Source: Haemaphysalis longicornis
Lineage: Eukaryota; Arthropoda; Arachnida; Ixodida; Ixodidae
Length of the DNA stretch: 64,000 nt
Direction of reading: 5' to 3'
NCBI GenBank assembly: GCA_013339765.2
Contig: JABSTR010000955.1
Span: 186,001-250,000, forward strand
The notes beneath the pieces are model-generated. The model had not been told where the DNA came from. It made no database searches and was given only the letters and a program-made list of their open reading frames with translations. This document shows positions 1-12,600 of this stretch, one piece after another. Position 1 is the first letter of the stretch, and each line of letters opens with the position of its first letter. The position numbers and the translations under genes were made by a program.

Positions 1-330
1 CGCTTGCCTATCACGTGAGGCAGGGCATCTCCCATCAGTCTTTCCTTTTTATTTTTTATGACTAGGCTTCACGATAGTCACGTGACGCTCCCTCCTAAAC
101 TTTGTAAACTTTTCTTTCCTCCATGGCTATGGCTCGGTTAACACATGCGCATGCGCTGCTATGTGCTTCTCTCTCTCATTCCGCTGCATGTAATTTAAAC
201 GCGGTAACTGCGCCGCACCGCTCAGTCGTTCCGCCGCCGCTCCGCCGATGACCACCGATGATTTGAATGGAGACTAACAGGCCTGCTATCGCGATGGTCG
301 GCGCAACCGTAACAAGCACCGGCCACCCCG
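1..330. other. intergenic, nothing recognised
   Basis: No open frame with family resemblance and no clear repeat was seen in this stretch. It is ordinary AT/GC-balanced intergenic sequence leading into the inverted repeat at 331-523. Confidence 0.4.
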
Positions 331-523
331 ATAAAAATTTACACCATCTTCCCGCTAGGGGAACCATGGGGTAGATGCGACGCTTCGGGGGTGAACATGC
401 TGCGTAAAATATGGACACACAACAACAATGGACACGCTAACATAACGGAAACGCAACGGAAACCCCCGATGCGTCGCATCTACCCCATGGTTCCCCTCGC
501 GGGAAGATGGTGTAAATTTTTAC
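331..523. repeat. near-perfect inverted repeat (hairpin)
   Basis: Positions 331-392 and 461-523 are reverse complements with only a few mismatches, separated by about 70 bases. Both arms read ACCATCTTCCCGC...GGGGTAGATGCGACGC or its complement. Translations of both arms on opposite strands give the same peptide (RRIYPMVPLAGRWCKFL), which is only a consequence of the palindrome. It is probably the core of a foldback element or two opposed copies of a short repeat. No function is inferred. Confidence 0.75.
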
Positions 524-868
524 ATCGAAGCTGTTTATGGACATGGTCCGTGAATTTCAAAAAGCTGTTTAGGGCTTGGGCTTGGGTATTGGGGAGCCAA
601 AAAACGCATTGCGGCAAAGCCAACTTTATCGCGTACGGTCAACATTTGAACGGCTGTAGCTCTTATTGTTTTATCCGAACTTTGCCGAAAGCAATAATTT
701 GACGATTGGCCGCAAAGATAGCTCATATTTGCTTGTCTGATAGGATGAAGTTTACAAGTTTTATGAAGTAATTGCAAAGCCATAGTCACTACCATTAACC
801 AATAATGGAGAAAATAGATACGCAGATACTTCGGGAGGGTTTTTCACGTGAGGGGGGTACTCAAGTCG

Positions 869-929
<61 letters not shown>
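869..929. repeat. (CAAT)n microsatellite
   Basis: About fifteen CAAT/TCAA units with one interruption near 899. Runs of this kind terminate many tick non-LTR retroposons (compare the CAATCAATCAA tail at 9580-9591), so this may be the tail of a decayed insertion to its left. Confidence 0.9.
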
Positions 930-1467
930 GATGAATATTTTGTGGTTCTTTCTCGGCGTCTGAAATGGAAAGTTTTCTTTTTAAGGCATGCCGTGGCTTT
1001 TCAATTTAAACTGTCTTGAACCAAACACCAAATATTTCAAGCAGCGCTTTATCTAATTCAAACATCCTATTCTAATTATTAAATTTATTATATGTTTGAT
1101 TAGGGAAGCTATCAGTAGTACCCTCTGCGTGAAACGTAAACTGCACTGTATGCCCTAAATTAAATTACTGTAAGGAAACAATGTGCTCGTCGTTACTAAA
1201 CTACAATACTCTGATAGGAATGGGTCAGTAACAAGTTCCAAGAAGATCTCAAACAAGGCGAAATGGTCGGATGTCCTGGCTAAATGACTCGAACGGCGCC
1301 CGGACTCAGCTCAGCCTAGCACTTTGTACCACTTTAGCCAGTTTTTTGTTTCCTCTTGATTTAGAGTCATGATTTTTCTAATCATGCGAGGACCAGGAGG
1401 GGGAAACTAAGCTCCTTCATTTTAAAAAGGGTGGGCGAGGGGAGGGGGGCGGGTGCTGCTCCCACGA
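930..1467. other. intergenic, nothing recognised
   Basis: AT-rich sequence without a supportable coding region or repeat family. Confidence 0.4.
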
Positions 1468-1504
1468 CCCCCCCCCCCCCCCCCCCTTCCACACACACAC
1501 ACAC
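1468..1504. repeat. poly-C run followed by (CA)n
   Basis: A homopolymer C tract (about 1468-1486) followed by a short ACACAC tract. Simple repeat. Length is likely to vary and to be hard to assemble. Confidence 0.9.
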
Positions 1505-2540
1505 TGGAGCCCCTGTAGATATATGTGCACATTCTCTAACCATGTTTGGGATGTGCATTGCATACATCTTCGCTGGTCGCGTCCACCTTCACAGAGGAAA
1601 ATATTAGCACGAGTAATTTCTTGTGTCGTTATACAGTCGGTAAAACGTACGCTTGCCTCAGCTTTCGTACTTTCAGCCTTATCCTGCCTCGCCTGAGCGG
1701 GATTTGAAGAGAACTACTGCGGTGTTCTGAAGTTAAGCCCACCCCTCTTGTCTCCAATCTGTTTCTAAAAAGAATATCTCGGCAATTCTTAGATACCTAT
1801 AGTTACAGTCGAAATATCAATTACACAAAACGTTTTACCGACTACACGTTTTCTACTCTGTGGCCTATGTGCTGATCATTATAACATTATAATATAGCGG
1901 TCTCGATCGCATATTTGATATCCCGATCTGGTGATGTTTGAAATGGGTATAGTTTCCGGACGCTGAATGTTATGACTTGATCTGTGTTTGCTAATTAAAT
2001 ACTGATTGCTAGCCTAGTTTGCAATGTTGATGCACATTTTCTACCTCCGTTTCCTCGTGGGGGTGTTGTTAGCCAATTAAGTCTTTGGAGTCTGTGTCAA
2101 ATATACATAAAAGAATTGTACGAAAGAGAACTTACTTTTCGACCTACAATTCCTTCAAACGAACCGTTTTTAGTATGGTTCGTGCTGCGTGTTAATCTAA
2201 ACTAAGACGTTGCTTGAACACTTTGGCACCCAAGCGAAAACGGCACGGATGTTATTTTGGTGACAAGCTCAAGAGCTTGATTCGCCATCCTCCAGCGCTT
2301 CACGATGCGAGCGTCCCATGCAGCTAACATACAAGGGAAGAAGTTCAAGACGTTAGTTTCCAGCGCCAATACACGTTTTGCAGCAAGCAGCTGGGAAAGT
2401 GTGCCAACTCGCCTTTATTATAAGACCTGCTACAACCGGACTACCGTGAAATAGCTGCGGCGAAAGGCGTCTGCTACGCGCGGGCAGGCGCGGGGGCTCG
2501 AGCGGGCATCTCCTTCTAGCCACCCATACACCCGCGGTGC
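1505..2540. other. intergenic, nothing recognised
   Basis: No coding region, RNA gene or repeat family could be supported here. Confidence 0.4.
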
Positions 2541-3370
2541 TCTATCTATCTAAGTGGTTCGATGAAAAAGGAAAAGAAAATGGACTGGGGATATTATTGA
2601 GCCCATCTGGGGGCTCACCGGCATACAACCCAGTCCGGGGGGGTAGGGAATATAGAAGGGGATGAATAGAATAGGGTAGAGAAAAGGAGATAGGTAAAAG
2701 AGAAAAGTTGAGGCGCCGCGAGGAAAAGAAGCGTTGCCACAGTCACTGGGGGCCACCGAGCACAGTACACATCACAAACACAGGTCCTGGCGTCATGCTG
2801 CGTCCGGGAGAAGTTCTCGACGGGAGCGGTGGAGCGTAGAGGCGAGGCTGTGCTGCGAAGAGTCGTGCGCGGAGGTCCGAAGTGTGGGGAGCTTGCTGGG
2901 TGAAGTCCGAGGCAGACGAGCGGTTTACTGGCGAGCGGGAGCAGGCGCTCGACGGCCCCACGCAGCAGAGAAGCGCGGCGCCGCCCAAACAAACACCCAT
3001 GGCTTCGCGACGCGTGGGCCGTGCATAATCGCGATACCGCCCCGGCCGCCGCAGGAGCGAACGAAAAACCACGTCCGCACCCCACGACGACCCGAGGCCA
3101 AAACTACAGACTGCCACACCGCGGTGCAGCAGCCTTTGCCTATTGGTCTCCTCGTTTGGCGACACTTTCTGCACCAGTTCAGGCGGTGCAGCACTCGCCC
3201 CGCACTAGTGATTTACCAGTGCAGCTTGCGCCACCTGCACTTCGGCCCTCGATTTGACGGCCGTGCTGCACCAGTTCTTCTACCTTCTGCACTAGCCCTT
3301 CAGGTCTCTTCGAGCTGCCCTAGCCTGCTGCATGCAGCCTTTGTGAATAGTGCAAAGTGTGCCTAATCGA
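2541..3370. other. GC-rich block upstream of CEP43 exon 1
   Basis: Unlike its AT-rich neighbours this block is GC-rich and rich in CpG, so long frames are open on both strands (for example 2734-3366 plus and 2615-3085 minus). None resembles a protein family and they overlap each other antisense, so I do not call a gene. It lies 220-1050 bp upstream of the CEP43 start codon. It could be a decayed repeat or an upstream CpG-rich regulatory region; the sequence does not decide. Confidence 0.35.
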
Positions 3371-3589
3371 GGAGACCATATGTTCTTCCCCAGCAAATAG
3401 AAGTAATGAAAACAAAATCACAACAAAAAATGCTCAAAAAGTGCCTAAAAAGTTATCTAAAGCAATTCATTTTGTGAAACATTTCCAATTTAAAAAAAAA
3501 ATCTGTTACAACTGTTATAACACTGAATCATGAGCTCCAGTTTCTGCTGACAGTTGCACGACCATCGCATCATGTGTATTTGTTTGAAA

Positions 3590-3670
3590 ATGGCGGCGGA
3601 CGAAGACATCGAGTTACGTGACTTGCTGCTCGGAGCACTTGAAAAAAGAGGAGTTATTAACCGTATAAAG
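3590..3670 (+). CDS. CEP43: CEP43 exon 1 (residues 1-27)
   Basis: Starts MAADEDIELRDLLLGAL and ends GVINRIK, which follows the start of FOP proteins closely. The ATG at 3590 has A at -3 and G at +4. The donor AAG|GTGAGA follows at 3671, phase 0, exactly after the IK that precedes AELR in homologues. Confidence 0.93.
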
Positions 3671-6600
3671 GTGAGAAAAGGGATCACGGAGTTTTAATTC
3701 TGGTGACTGGCATGCGTCATTCTGAAGTCTGGCAAGAACAGTTTTGTGCTCATAGCTGACGGAGCCAGCCGTGTAGCGCTGTCCTCCAAGTTGAAAAAAA
3801 AAGGCACGCCTGGCCCATTGCAGCTTCACGTGCCATAAACAGCGTATGCAAATGAGGAGTGCCGCAAAATTAACTCGTAACGAGCGTGTGTTTGGAAGTC
3901 GCCCGCGTTTATCGCACGAAGGTGCAGCTTTGTCAAAGTTCCGTAGGAAAATGGGCTATTGGTAGTGCACGTTGTGCTGGCAGTCGGCTTTTATTATCGC
4001 GTTAATTATGCCAGCACAACGGCGGCGTGACTGTCGCAACTTGCAGAGTGCCGCAAAATTACTGGAGCAGGAAATGCCGGCACCGGCATTTTTCGACTGT
4101 GGCACCGGCCGGGAGCAGGAGGCTGCACAATACTGGCCGGCAGTTTCCACGCCTGGCAATCATGCTGCCCACTGATCACACAGACAAAGCCAGCACAACG
4201 AAAGTTCCGCCGTTGCAAATGGTTGAGTGCTGGCATTGCATTTGAGCATAATGCCGGATATTTTTCCACGTCAGACAGCAGTGATTGCACGAGCGCATGA
4301 ACCAGACGTGCGCGGACATCGAGCATTGGAACTTCGAGCTTCTGCTCCGAGCCGCGTGCCCCACTGTGTCCGCCCTGACGACTCTCGAATTGGCAGCGCC
4401 TGCTGTGCAGTAGTTGGGATGTTCGAATAGCGAATTCAAGATTTCTGAAGGTTTTTATTTTTCTCGGATGATGTCAGAATATGGGGAGTGAGATCCAGAA
4501 CTGTTTAAGGGGTAGGAGTTCACCGCAGGTCTCCTATGCGGGCCGTCAAATGTCTCCGTGCCCTTCTCTAATCCACTCAGGTTCTGATGTGGAAGCCTCG
4601 ATAAAGCCAGAGTCTTTCAATGCTCTACTGGCCATGAAACTGCTCCGTAACTCAATGGGAGAGCTTCATATGCTGCGTTTGGCCGCCGCGCGGTGGCGCC
4701 ACCATCTCACTGAGGTCACTCGTCGGGCGGCGTTGCGCTGGCTCGAACGGCGGAGACGCGGTGAGTTGTGTTGGTTTTGTGCGGAACACGTGTTGCGTCC
4801 CGGGATTTCGTTCCTTGCATAACGATACAACACAAAATCTTTCCTTGTTCTCTTTGCCGAGCGACGGGGAGCTGCGTGAGAAATGGAGGCGCGCCATTCC
4901 AAGGCAAGAAACGGGAGATTTCAGCTTCGATTATAAGTGTGTGACAGTATGTGGGAATGCACTGTGTGTGAGAATGAAAACAGCAATGTACCCTTTTGAG
5001 AGCATCCTGGACCTGGAGTTGTACAAGGCTAACTTAACGCCGGATTTTTGTCAGGTCAGTCGGGTAGTAGCGGTGCTTCATTACCTGTTTGCAAACTTGT
5101 ATTACCTTGCACTCAGGCTCGCATGTAAAAAAAAGCTTTGGGACGTCCTTGTGCTTTTACTTTTCATATTTCCGCGAATTGTCCCTTAAGGTTCATTTTT
5201 ATTGTTTTGTAACCATGTGTGGCTGCTTCCGGTTTTCTTTTCTGGCGTTTCAACCGGAGCGCCCGTTGACTCTTTTTGTTGTACGTCCCGTCGGGCAATA
5301 TTGTTTGATATCGAAAGGACGTCACCTTGTCGCTAACTTGATTTTTTGTTTCTTCGACAATTTTCTTGATCCTATTTCCAGGGATCTCAAATTAATAATG
5401 TTCCGAGAGTAATGCATGCATAGCAAACGCCGCGCAACTCACTTTATCGACATTCATCTGTGCACGTCACACTGCGGACTGCTTCTTCGGCGTTTGTGTT
5501 TCATTCTAGTCTTTTGTAGAGCAGGAGGTCGCTTTGATAAACGTCGTTCAGAAAAGCTTTGCGTTGTTCTTGGGTACTTCGCAATATTCTGTTTCCTCCG
5601 TGTGCTGCACATCGCAGCGCGAAAAAATATATTTTTGTACGCTCTACCGCGCTCTTTTGTCTCCTTTCGTAATATTAAAAATTTTGTGTGGCGTGTGATA
5701 AATCAGGTCTATTGTTCTTTTTTCGCTTCGTTTTTTTTGCAAGGACTGCAAAGCGTGGAAGTGGAAAGGCACACGGTGCAACATATATCTCTTCGTGTTT
5801 TGATCTTTCGTGTTTCTGCAGCGTTTTTAGATGTTCTCAAGTATGTACCAACTCCTCGAAACGACGATACTATTGGGCTGTCTCTTTTAGCGTTCCGTGC
5901 ATTCCAGAGCAATCAACGGATTCATTTATAGCGTAATCTGAACGACGCGCACGTGGTTTCTTTCATTTTTTTATTGTATTATCGATAGCCACGCAGCAGT
6001 CCATGACTACGGAGCTACCGTATGTGTGGTATTTATAACTTTTGCTTTAAGAAAAGAAGCAATAGAGATTTAAAAATCCGCAAACACGACAGCGCAGCGC
6101 GTGTGCCAGAGGACGCAGAAGCAGCTGCCATTCGCGGCCGATGTCTACGGTAATTTACTTGGAAAAATAAAACTCCATTGAAGGCAGGTGATATACACAA
6201 TGACTGGACTATTCATCGCTAACTACTACGAAAACGCGCAGACACCAAAAGCAGCGAGCGTTTGCACGCCAAGAGCTGGCCAATATGCCGCACGCGCAGC
6301 GGCTGGATGCCCTTCGTGCGGCGGTGGCGCCTGTAGTTGGCGCCCGCGGTCCTTATATGAAACGAGCGCCGAAGTTTCGTGACCAGTAAAGCATTGAAGG
6401 ACTCTGATAAAGCCATCCTTTCTGCCGAGTTGTCAAGTGGAGTGGTAGTCCGAGCTCACACGCAAATGGGAAGGGCCGTGGAGGAAAGAAAAGTTTTCCT
6501 AATTGGGAGATATGGAGAATACATGGGTTGTGGACTTGTGGTCGAGCCGTTAGAGAGAGCAGGCACACACACTGAAAACAATAAAAAACCCCAGAGCCGG

Positions 6601-9600
6601 AAATTTGACATCGTAAAAGCAGCAAGCCAACCGGACGACACTGCTGCCAAAATAACAGCCGTGGAAAATGCCGGCTGCTGCAAAAAATCCACTTTCTATT
6701 TATTTCTTGTGCTCGAGCGGCTTCTCTCCGTGTATCCTTGAAATTCAGCTTGTTGGTATTTAATGTTTGGCGAGCAGGTGGTGTTCACTGGCTCTTCTCT
6801 TTGTGCCCCCGTTTCCACCAATGAGACATGTTGTTGGGCCACTTGGCACTGCCCTCTGGTGCCGAGGCCCTCGCTTGACTTTTCTCCTCCCCCTGTCCTT
6901 CGCCTTGTGCACACTTGATGCTGTGACTGGGCACTAGGCTAAAAGGACGCAGTAATCTAAAAGCCTGAGGGTTTCGGCTAGTTGGCAATCCATGAGGGAC
7001 GAGAAGGAGAGAGATTCTTCTTAACATTTGTAACAATATCGTGTGACCATTGACTGCCGGGTAGGTCGGCGTTAGTATCACTAAATATTAGCGACGCCCG
7101 TCGGCATCTTATTACGGCAGACAGTGGAGAAACGAGCGAGAATAGATCGCGCAGTTCACATGGGCAGAACCAAGCCGCCAGTGCAACTTTCATCTGCTTG
7201 GGTGTTTCCGCAAGTGCGACACTTTTGCTTGTAATTCAGCCGCCTGTCTTCATTTCCGAAACAAGGCACACGAGAAATTGCTGTCACCACCGGCAGGGAA
7301 GGTAGCTGGTTGTTTACCAAAGGGAAGGGGTTGTGTTGTCATTGTGGGGACAGCCTAGCAGACGACATTTGCACTGGTGGGACAGTTCTGCACTTGCGAA
7401 CTGTGCTCGCTTCGCCGCTTTCTACCACGCTGACCCACCTGCCGGTTGATGCTCCTGCGATATTATTAAAAAATTTGGCGGCTGAATCGCACTGTTTTAA
7501 AACTTAAACAGAAAAGGAACAACACACAGAGACTGGATGATGCGTAAATTATGAACTTATTTCATTTTTCACAACACGCACTGCGTGGTACAAAATCTAA
7601 ATCATATGAAGTGATAACATGATGGTGCAAACCCATCAAAACCCCTTTCCCTCAGCTCGTCTGCGTGTGCGTGAGCTTCTCGACCTCGCTATCTGTGAGG
7701 ATCACTGGCAGCATGCTTATACGATCACCTGTTTTCACAAGGGTGGAGGTTTCCGAAATCTCCTTTTCCTTTGCACAGCCGATGACACTAGTCTTGGTTA
7801 AATCTAGAACACTGGGGCGCCAGGTGATGATGGCAAGGATTACCGTATTTTTCGGTATATAAGTCGCACTTTTGTATAAGTTGCACCCCCCTCAAAAGGA
7901 CAGTTTTCCTGAAAAAAAAAAGTATATAAGACGCACATGTGTACAAAACTCACGGTGTACAAAACTTACAATAAGGTAAACTCATAGGATCAGTTCGTTA
8001 GAAAGTGCGGCGAAAGTACATGGTTGCGGCGGCCGCCGCCTCTGAATGCATCTCCCGGTAAGCAGTGCTAGACACGTGCACCTACCGTCCAAAGTCTACA
8101 CAGAACAAGCTTCTCAAAAATGGTTTATTGATACACACACAGCATGTTCCTACAGACGGCGTTTAGGCAAAACCATCGAAGCCGACCTGCTAACAAATAA
8201 TTCATTCATTTAGACCATGGTTTCTCAAAGTGGGTTCCGCGGAACCTACGGGTTCCGCATGCCCCTCCTCGGGGTTCCGCGAGCCACTGATAAATTTTCC
8301 CTTCCGCACTCGCCAAGTAACTTAGATTGTGAACCCAAGGTGCGATTGATCTAAGCAACCTCCAGTTACTCATGCCCGAGTGTCAGTAAGCACATGTCAG
8401 TGCATAACAGAAAGGCACGAGCTGCTCAATAAATCCCGCCAGCAGACAGACTCCGAAAACAGGTCACGTGGTTAAACTATTGCACTTGAATCTCGGCTTT
8501 ATATAACCCCCATGCGCATTTCTTATGTTTGGAGATAGGTGCCGCTAGCGTACGCACTCGCGTAAAGTCGACATTCACATGCAATAAATTCAAAAGCAAG
8601 CAAGCTTGCTTCCTTTTGAATTTATTGCACGTGGATGTAATGAAAAATGGCGAGGGGTGGATGGGGGGGGTTCCTTGGCACTTAATGGAGCTTAGCTGGG
8701 TTCCCTGGGACCAACATGCTTGAGAACCCCTGATTTAGACCATAGAGCTGCGTCTCTTAACATGCGCTGACATCACGCAGCACACAGGTACCTTTTTGGG
8801 CGCGGAACACGCGCGGCCGCCAGGTACTGGGTTTATTCCATACATAAGTCGCACCAGTGGATAAGACGCACCAACAAAAATTCCAGAAAAAAACCGTGAC
8901 TTATACACTGGAAAATACGGTAGCTAGCCTCCCTGGGTGTGTAATGTGCTGGCTGGTCTCGTACTGACGCAGTGGCCCGATTGTCCAACATAACACTGTC
9001 GACATGGCAATGGCAGATGATACACAATCGCTTTTCTACATTCTATGAATTTATTCTCGTGGTTGATCTTTTTGCAAAGGCCTATCGATTTCTTGGGCGC
9101 TGTGAAAACCACTGGAAGCTCGTGTCTGCCAGCAATCTTTTTTGGCTTCGTGGACATACGAAAGAACGACCGGCCACATTTTCTTCTTTGTCTCCTCACC
9201 TTCTGCTGTCCTACCCATCTTTAGCGCTGTCTTTAACTCCATTTTGGGCACTGCCCAGGTATGCTGGCTGAGCACTGCCGCCGATGCCCCAGCATTCCAG
9301 ATTTTACCAAGGCAAGTTTCATCGGTCGCGCAAAGGAACAGATCAGATGAGAGATTGCAGAAGCCTTCGCCCGCAAGAAAAGGCGATTGTATAAGCATGC
9401 CATCAGTGACTCTCACAGCCACAGCGGCCGCTTTTCTGATGGAGGCGAGAAGCAAAAATGCCGTTGTGTATGAGATTTTGGCGCACGTTAAGGATCCCTA
9501 GGTGGTCAAAATTAATTCGGAGCCCTCCACTACGGTGCGCCTCGTCGCCTGCGTTGTGTCGGCGTGTTAAACCCTACAACCAATCAATCAAGTGACTCTC

Positions 9601-12600
9601 ACAGATAGCGACATTGAGGATGCTCACGCATGCTCAGAGGAGCTGAGCGAGAGGGGTTTTGATTGGTCTGCACCATCTTGTTATCACTTCATATCATTTA
9701 GATATAGACATACTAACTTGTGTTGAAACGCTACCACACTATCTTGCGGTCAGTTTTGAGAGCTTTGATTTTTTTTTATCTTAGTTCTACGAAATAAGAA
9801 ATACAAAATAAGAGGTTGGGCATTTCCATAGGCTCCTGCATTGCCCTTGTTTTGAGCGATTTATTTCTTTCAAAACTTGACGAGGTGATTTCCTCTACTC
9901 TTGCAGGGACACCGGTTGACAAGATCTTTTGGTTCGTTGTTGATCTTTTGATTGTCCTTAACTGCTGCTGTGAGAGGCTTGAAACAGAGGCTCGTAATGC
10001 ACTAACAAATGCCAGCAGTGCCATGCACCGCTTGAATTGACAAACTTTCAGAAAGGGGGTCAGTCCGTTTTTGGATATTAGTCTTATATTTAGAGATAAA
10101 TATGTCTGCTGGTGTTACGAACCACGAGCCAATATGCCACTCCTACCACTCAACCTGGCGCATTCGAAGCTGGTGAAAAGAGGATAACAAAGGCTTGTTT
10201 CGGGGCTAGCTGGTGTAGCCTAGAATTCAATATGCATCAGCGTGCACTGCACATTTGGATGAGGCACAGGGAGAGTGGGGAAGACAAAAGCAAGCCACAG
10301 TTGCTAGTGTACACATCATCGTCTGGCTTTGTCGTTTCCGCTGTCCCTCGTCCGAATATGCAGCGCACGGTAACGTTCAGTGCTGAAAAGAGGAATTGCA
10401 AAAGTATGTTCGACGAATGCCTCGAATAAAGCATGCCTCCATGTAATGAACCACAGCTTCAGCAGTCAAGGTGTAAGCCTGTCTGGAGCTGGCCATCCCA
10501 AATATTTGGAGCTGAGCACTGCTCAAGGAGCTGAGAAGAGGTGGTAACGGTGAGATTGGGGCAACGCCCACGGAAAGGCAAAAGACAGCGGTCATACTGT
10601 ATCTGCAAAAACTCCCCCACAATTTGAAAAAGATGGCTGTGTGGGCGCGGGAAGTTTTTGGCACCAAACAAAGTGAGCAAGCTTTGCAGACTAACAAACC
10701 CTAGCCTATCTCCGAGCCTACGGGCCACAAAAAACACCAAATCGCATTGTAGCACGCGCAGAAGGCGTCGTGTACAGCCTCCCGTTAGATTGTGGGGAAA
10801 GTAGGCACATGAGTGGATGCCTTGCAGAGCACAGCAACAATGTGAAGAACAGCACGGGGTGATGGCTGCTATGACACTGCAAGCAGTGTCGTAGCAAGTC
10901 TTTGTTTGACTATGCCAAACACAAAGGTCAGCTCATGCGAGAAATGTTAGAGGCTCAGTTGGTAGCAAATGCAAAAGATTAGTGCGTTAGCACTGCCTCT
11001 GTGGCCTTACCAAAGAAAGAGTAGGATTTTAGCAATTGAATGTGATGCGAATAAATATGCCTTATGACATGGGCCAGTTTTTCATGTATGAAGTTGTCTG
11101 CCAATAATACTGTTGGAAGTTCGTGCCTTGTGCGTGTGTACTCTTTTGTCCTCGTTGTGCTAGTTGTTCCATTATTTGCCATATCCTGCCAACAGGCCTA
11201 AACCGGCACTCTTGGGAACACATTGGAGTGTTTTAAAATGCGCCTGAAGCTTGCATGTGACACTTAGCATTTAGATGTTGAAGGTTGAGTAATGTAACTG
11301 AATTGGGCAAAATGTTTTTTCTATTCTACGGACAAAATTTTCCTAGTGGTAGTTGTTTAGAAGCGCTTGGTTTCTTAATTCTCGATGCATGTCGGCTGTG
11401 CCCACTGTCAAACCCACGTAGAAAGAGCTCAAACGGGATTGGAAATTGTTTGACATAGTCATCAGTTCAGTATAAATGATTGCTTGAAGAGTGCTTGATG
11501 TGAGCCAAGTTTCCCATGTGGGGGCCCAAGTGTGGCGTTGCTTGGCTGTGTTTGTCGCGTACTCTGGTGTAGTTGCTGCTGGTGCGGCATTTAGCGCACT
11601 GTGCACTGCGTCCCCCCACACTAGCCAGTGGGGAACAGCCTCCAGGTGTGGCCGCAGTGCGGACAGCGCACAGGACCTCGCTCGGGCAGCGCTGGTCAAG
11701 GTGGGCTGAGGGATGCGGAAAGGGAGAAGGTGCTCTCGAGTGGCTCGCTGTCAGAATCTGGTGTGCATGGAGCACTAAGGAGGATCCAGGGGCCACGTTT
11801 TGAGGGCTCTCGGGGGGGATGCCAGTGGGCTGCTGCTGCTGCGGTCAGCCGTGAGTCGTCACTGAACTGGGCACAGTGTCGGCATGTTTGCAACTCACAC
11901 CTGAGCCAGAGGCAGGTGAGCGGTCGGGGGAGGGCCGACTAGGGGAGGCGGGGCCTGAGCCGCAAACAAGGGCTCTGTTCACTTGAGATGCGGCTCTGTT
12001 TGCCAGCAAGTGCACCACTGGACAGCCCAGCAAGGGCGGTTCTTGTCTGTGGCACCAGCTCTGGGATGCTGCTGGGGAGCTGTGGAATGGCCCAGTTTGG
12101 GTACTACCCCGGGAGCACTGAGGGAGGGCAAAATAGCTCCGAATGCTTGTCTATGGCTGCCAAGGGCTTCCCAGGTAACAGGAGTGGGGCCACAAGGGTG
12201 GAGTGTCGCTGCCACAGCTGTGCGCTGGAGAGAAGGAGCACGTGGCCTGGCCTCAGCAGGTGGTGCGTGCAGGCGGAGCTTCGGGCCAGCGTGTACCTGG
12301 CGCTGGAGGAGCAGCTGCCCAGCCCCAGCGGTGCCCGGGAGCTAGGAGGGGAGGAGCAGGGCCGGCTGCTGCTGGCGGCCTCGCTCGTGCACGACTTCCT
12401 GCACGCCTCGGGCCTGCGCTTCACCCTCAGCGTGCTCGAGCCGGAGGTGCAGCCTCTGCTGGCCACCGTGAGTGGGGGCCCCGAAGGCCTCGCCTGTTTA
12501 GGGCGGCCTGCAGCAGGGCCCCTTCCGTGGTGCCCAACTCCTGCCTCGCACTGTCATTTATCAATTGACTCGTTTCATTTTCACACGCTCTGTTACGGAA

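Larger units (their letters stand above)
7490..9712. mobile_element. Penelope-like element, inverted dimer 1 (old, interrupted)
   Basis: Minus-strand copy: linker with VVFTAPKK and LCKKIN (about 9199-9030), start of GIY-YIG (LPLPCRQCYVGQSG, about 9010-8960), then, beyond an inserted mariner element (7843-8920), the C-terminus and 3' region (7840-7490). Plus-strand copy: C-terminus with GDCISMPSVTLT (about 9380-9415), interrupted by a retroposon (9419-9591), continuing to about 9712. Sequences 7590-7700 and 9595-9710 are reverse complements (TCATATGAAGTGATAAC and its complement), so the two copies are one family with 3' ends outward. Many stops and frameshifts; inactive. No target duplication was identified. 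Confidence 0.75.
3671..12272 (+). other. CEP43: CEP43 intron 1
   Basis: 8.6 kb. It holds copies of a short dispersed repeat near 4600 and 6370, the PLE dimer region 7490-9712 with nested DNA elements, and a PLE fragment at 10540-11200. The GC-rich stretch 11490-12250 has open frames on both strands but no recognisable protein. The rest shows nothing I can name. Confidence 0.8.

Noticed and set aside
2734..3366. 210-codon plus-strand frame upstream of CEP43
   Set aside because: Overlapped by several minus-strand frames of similar length; composition effect in a CpG-rich block, no homology recognised.
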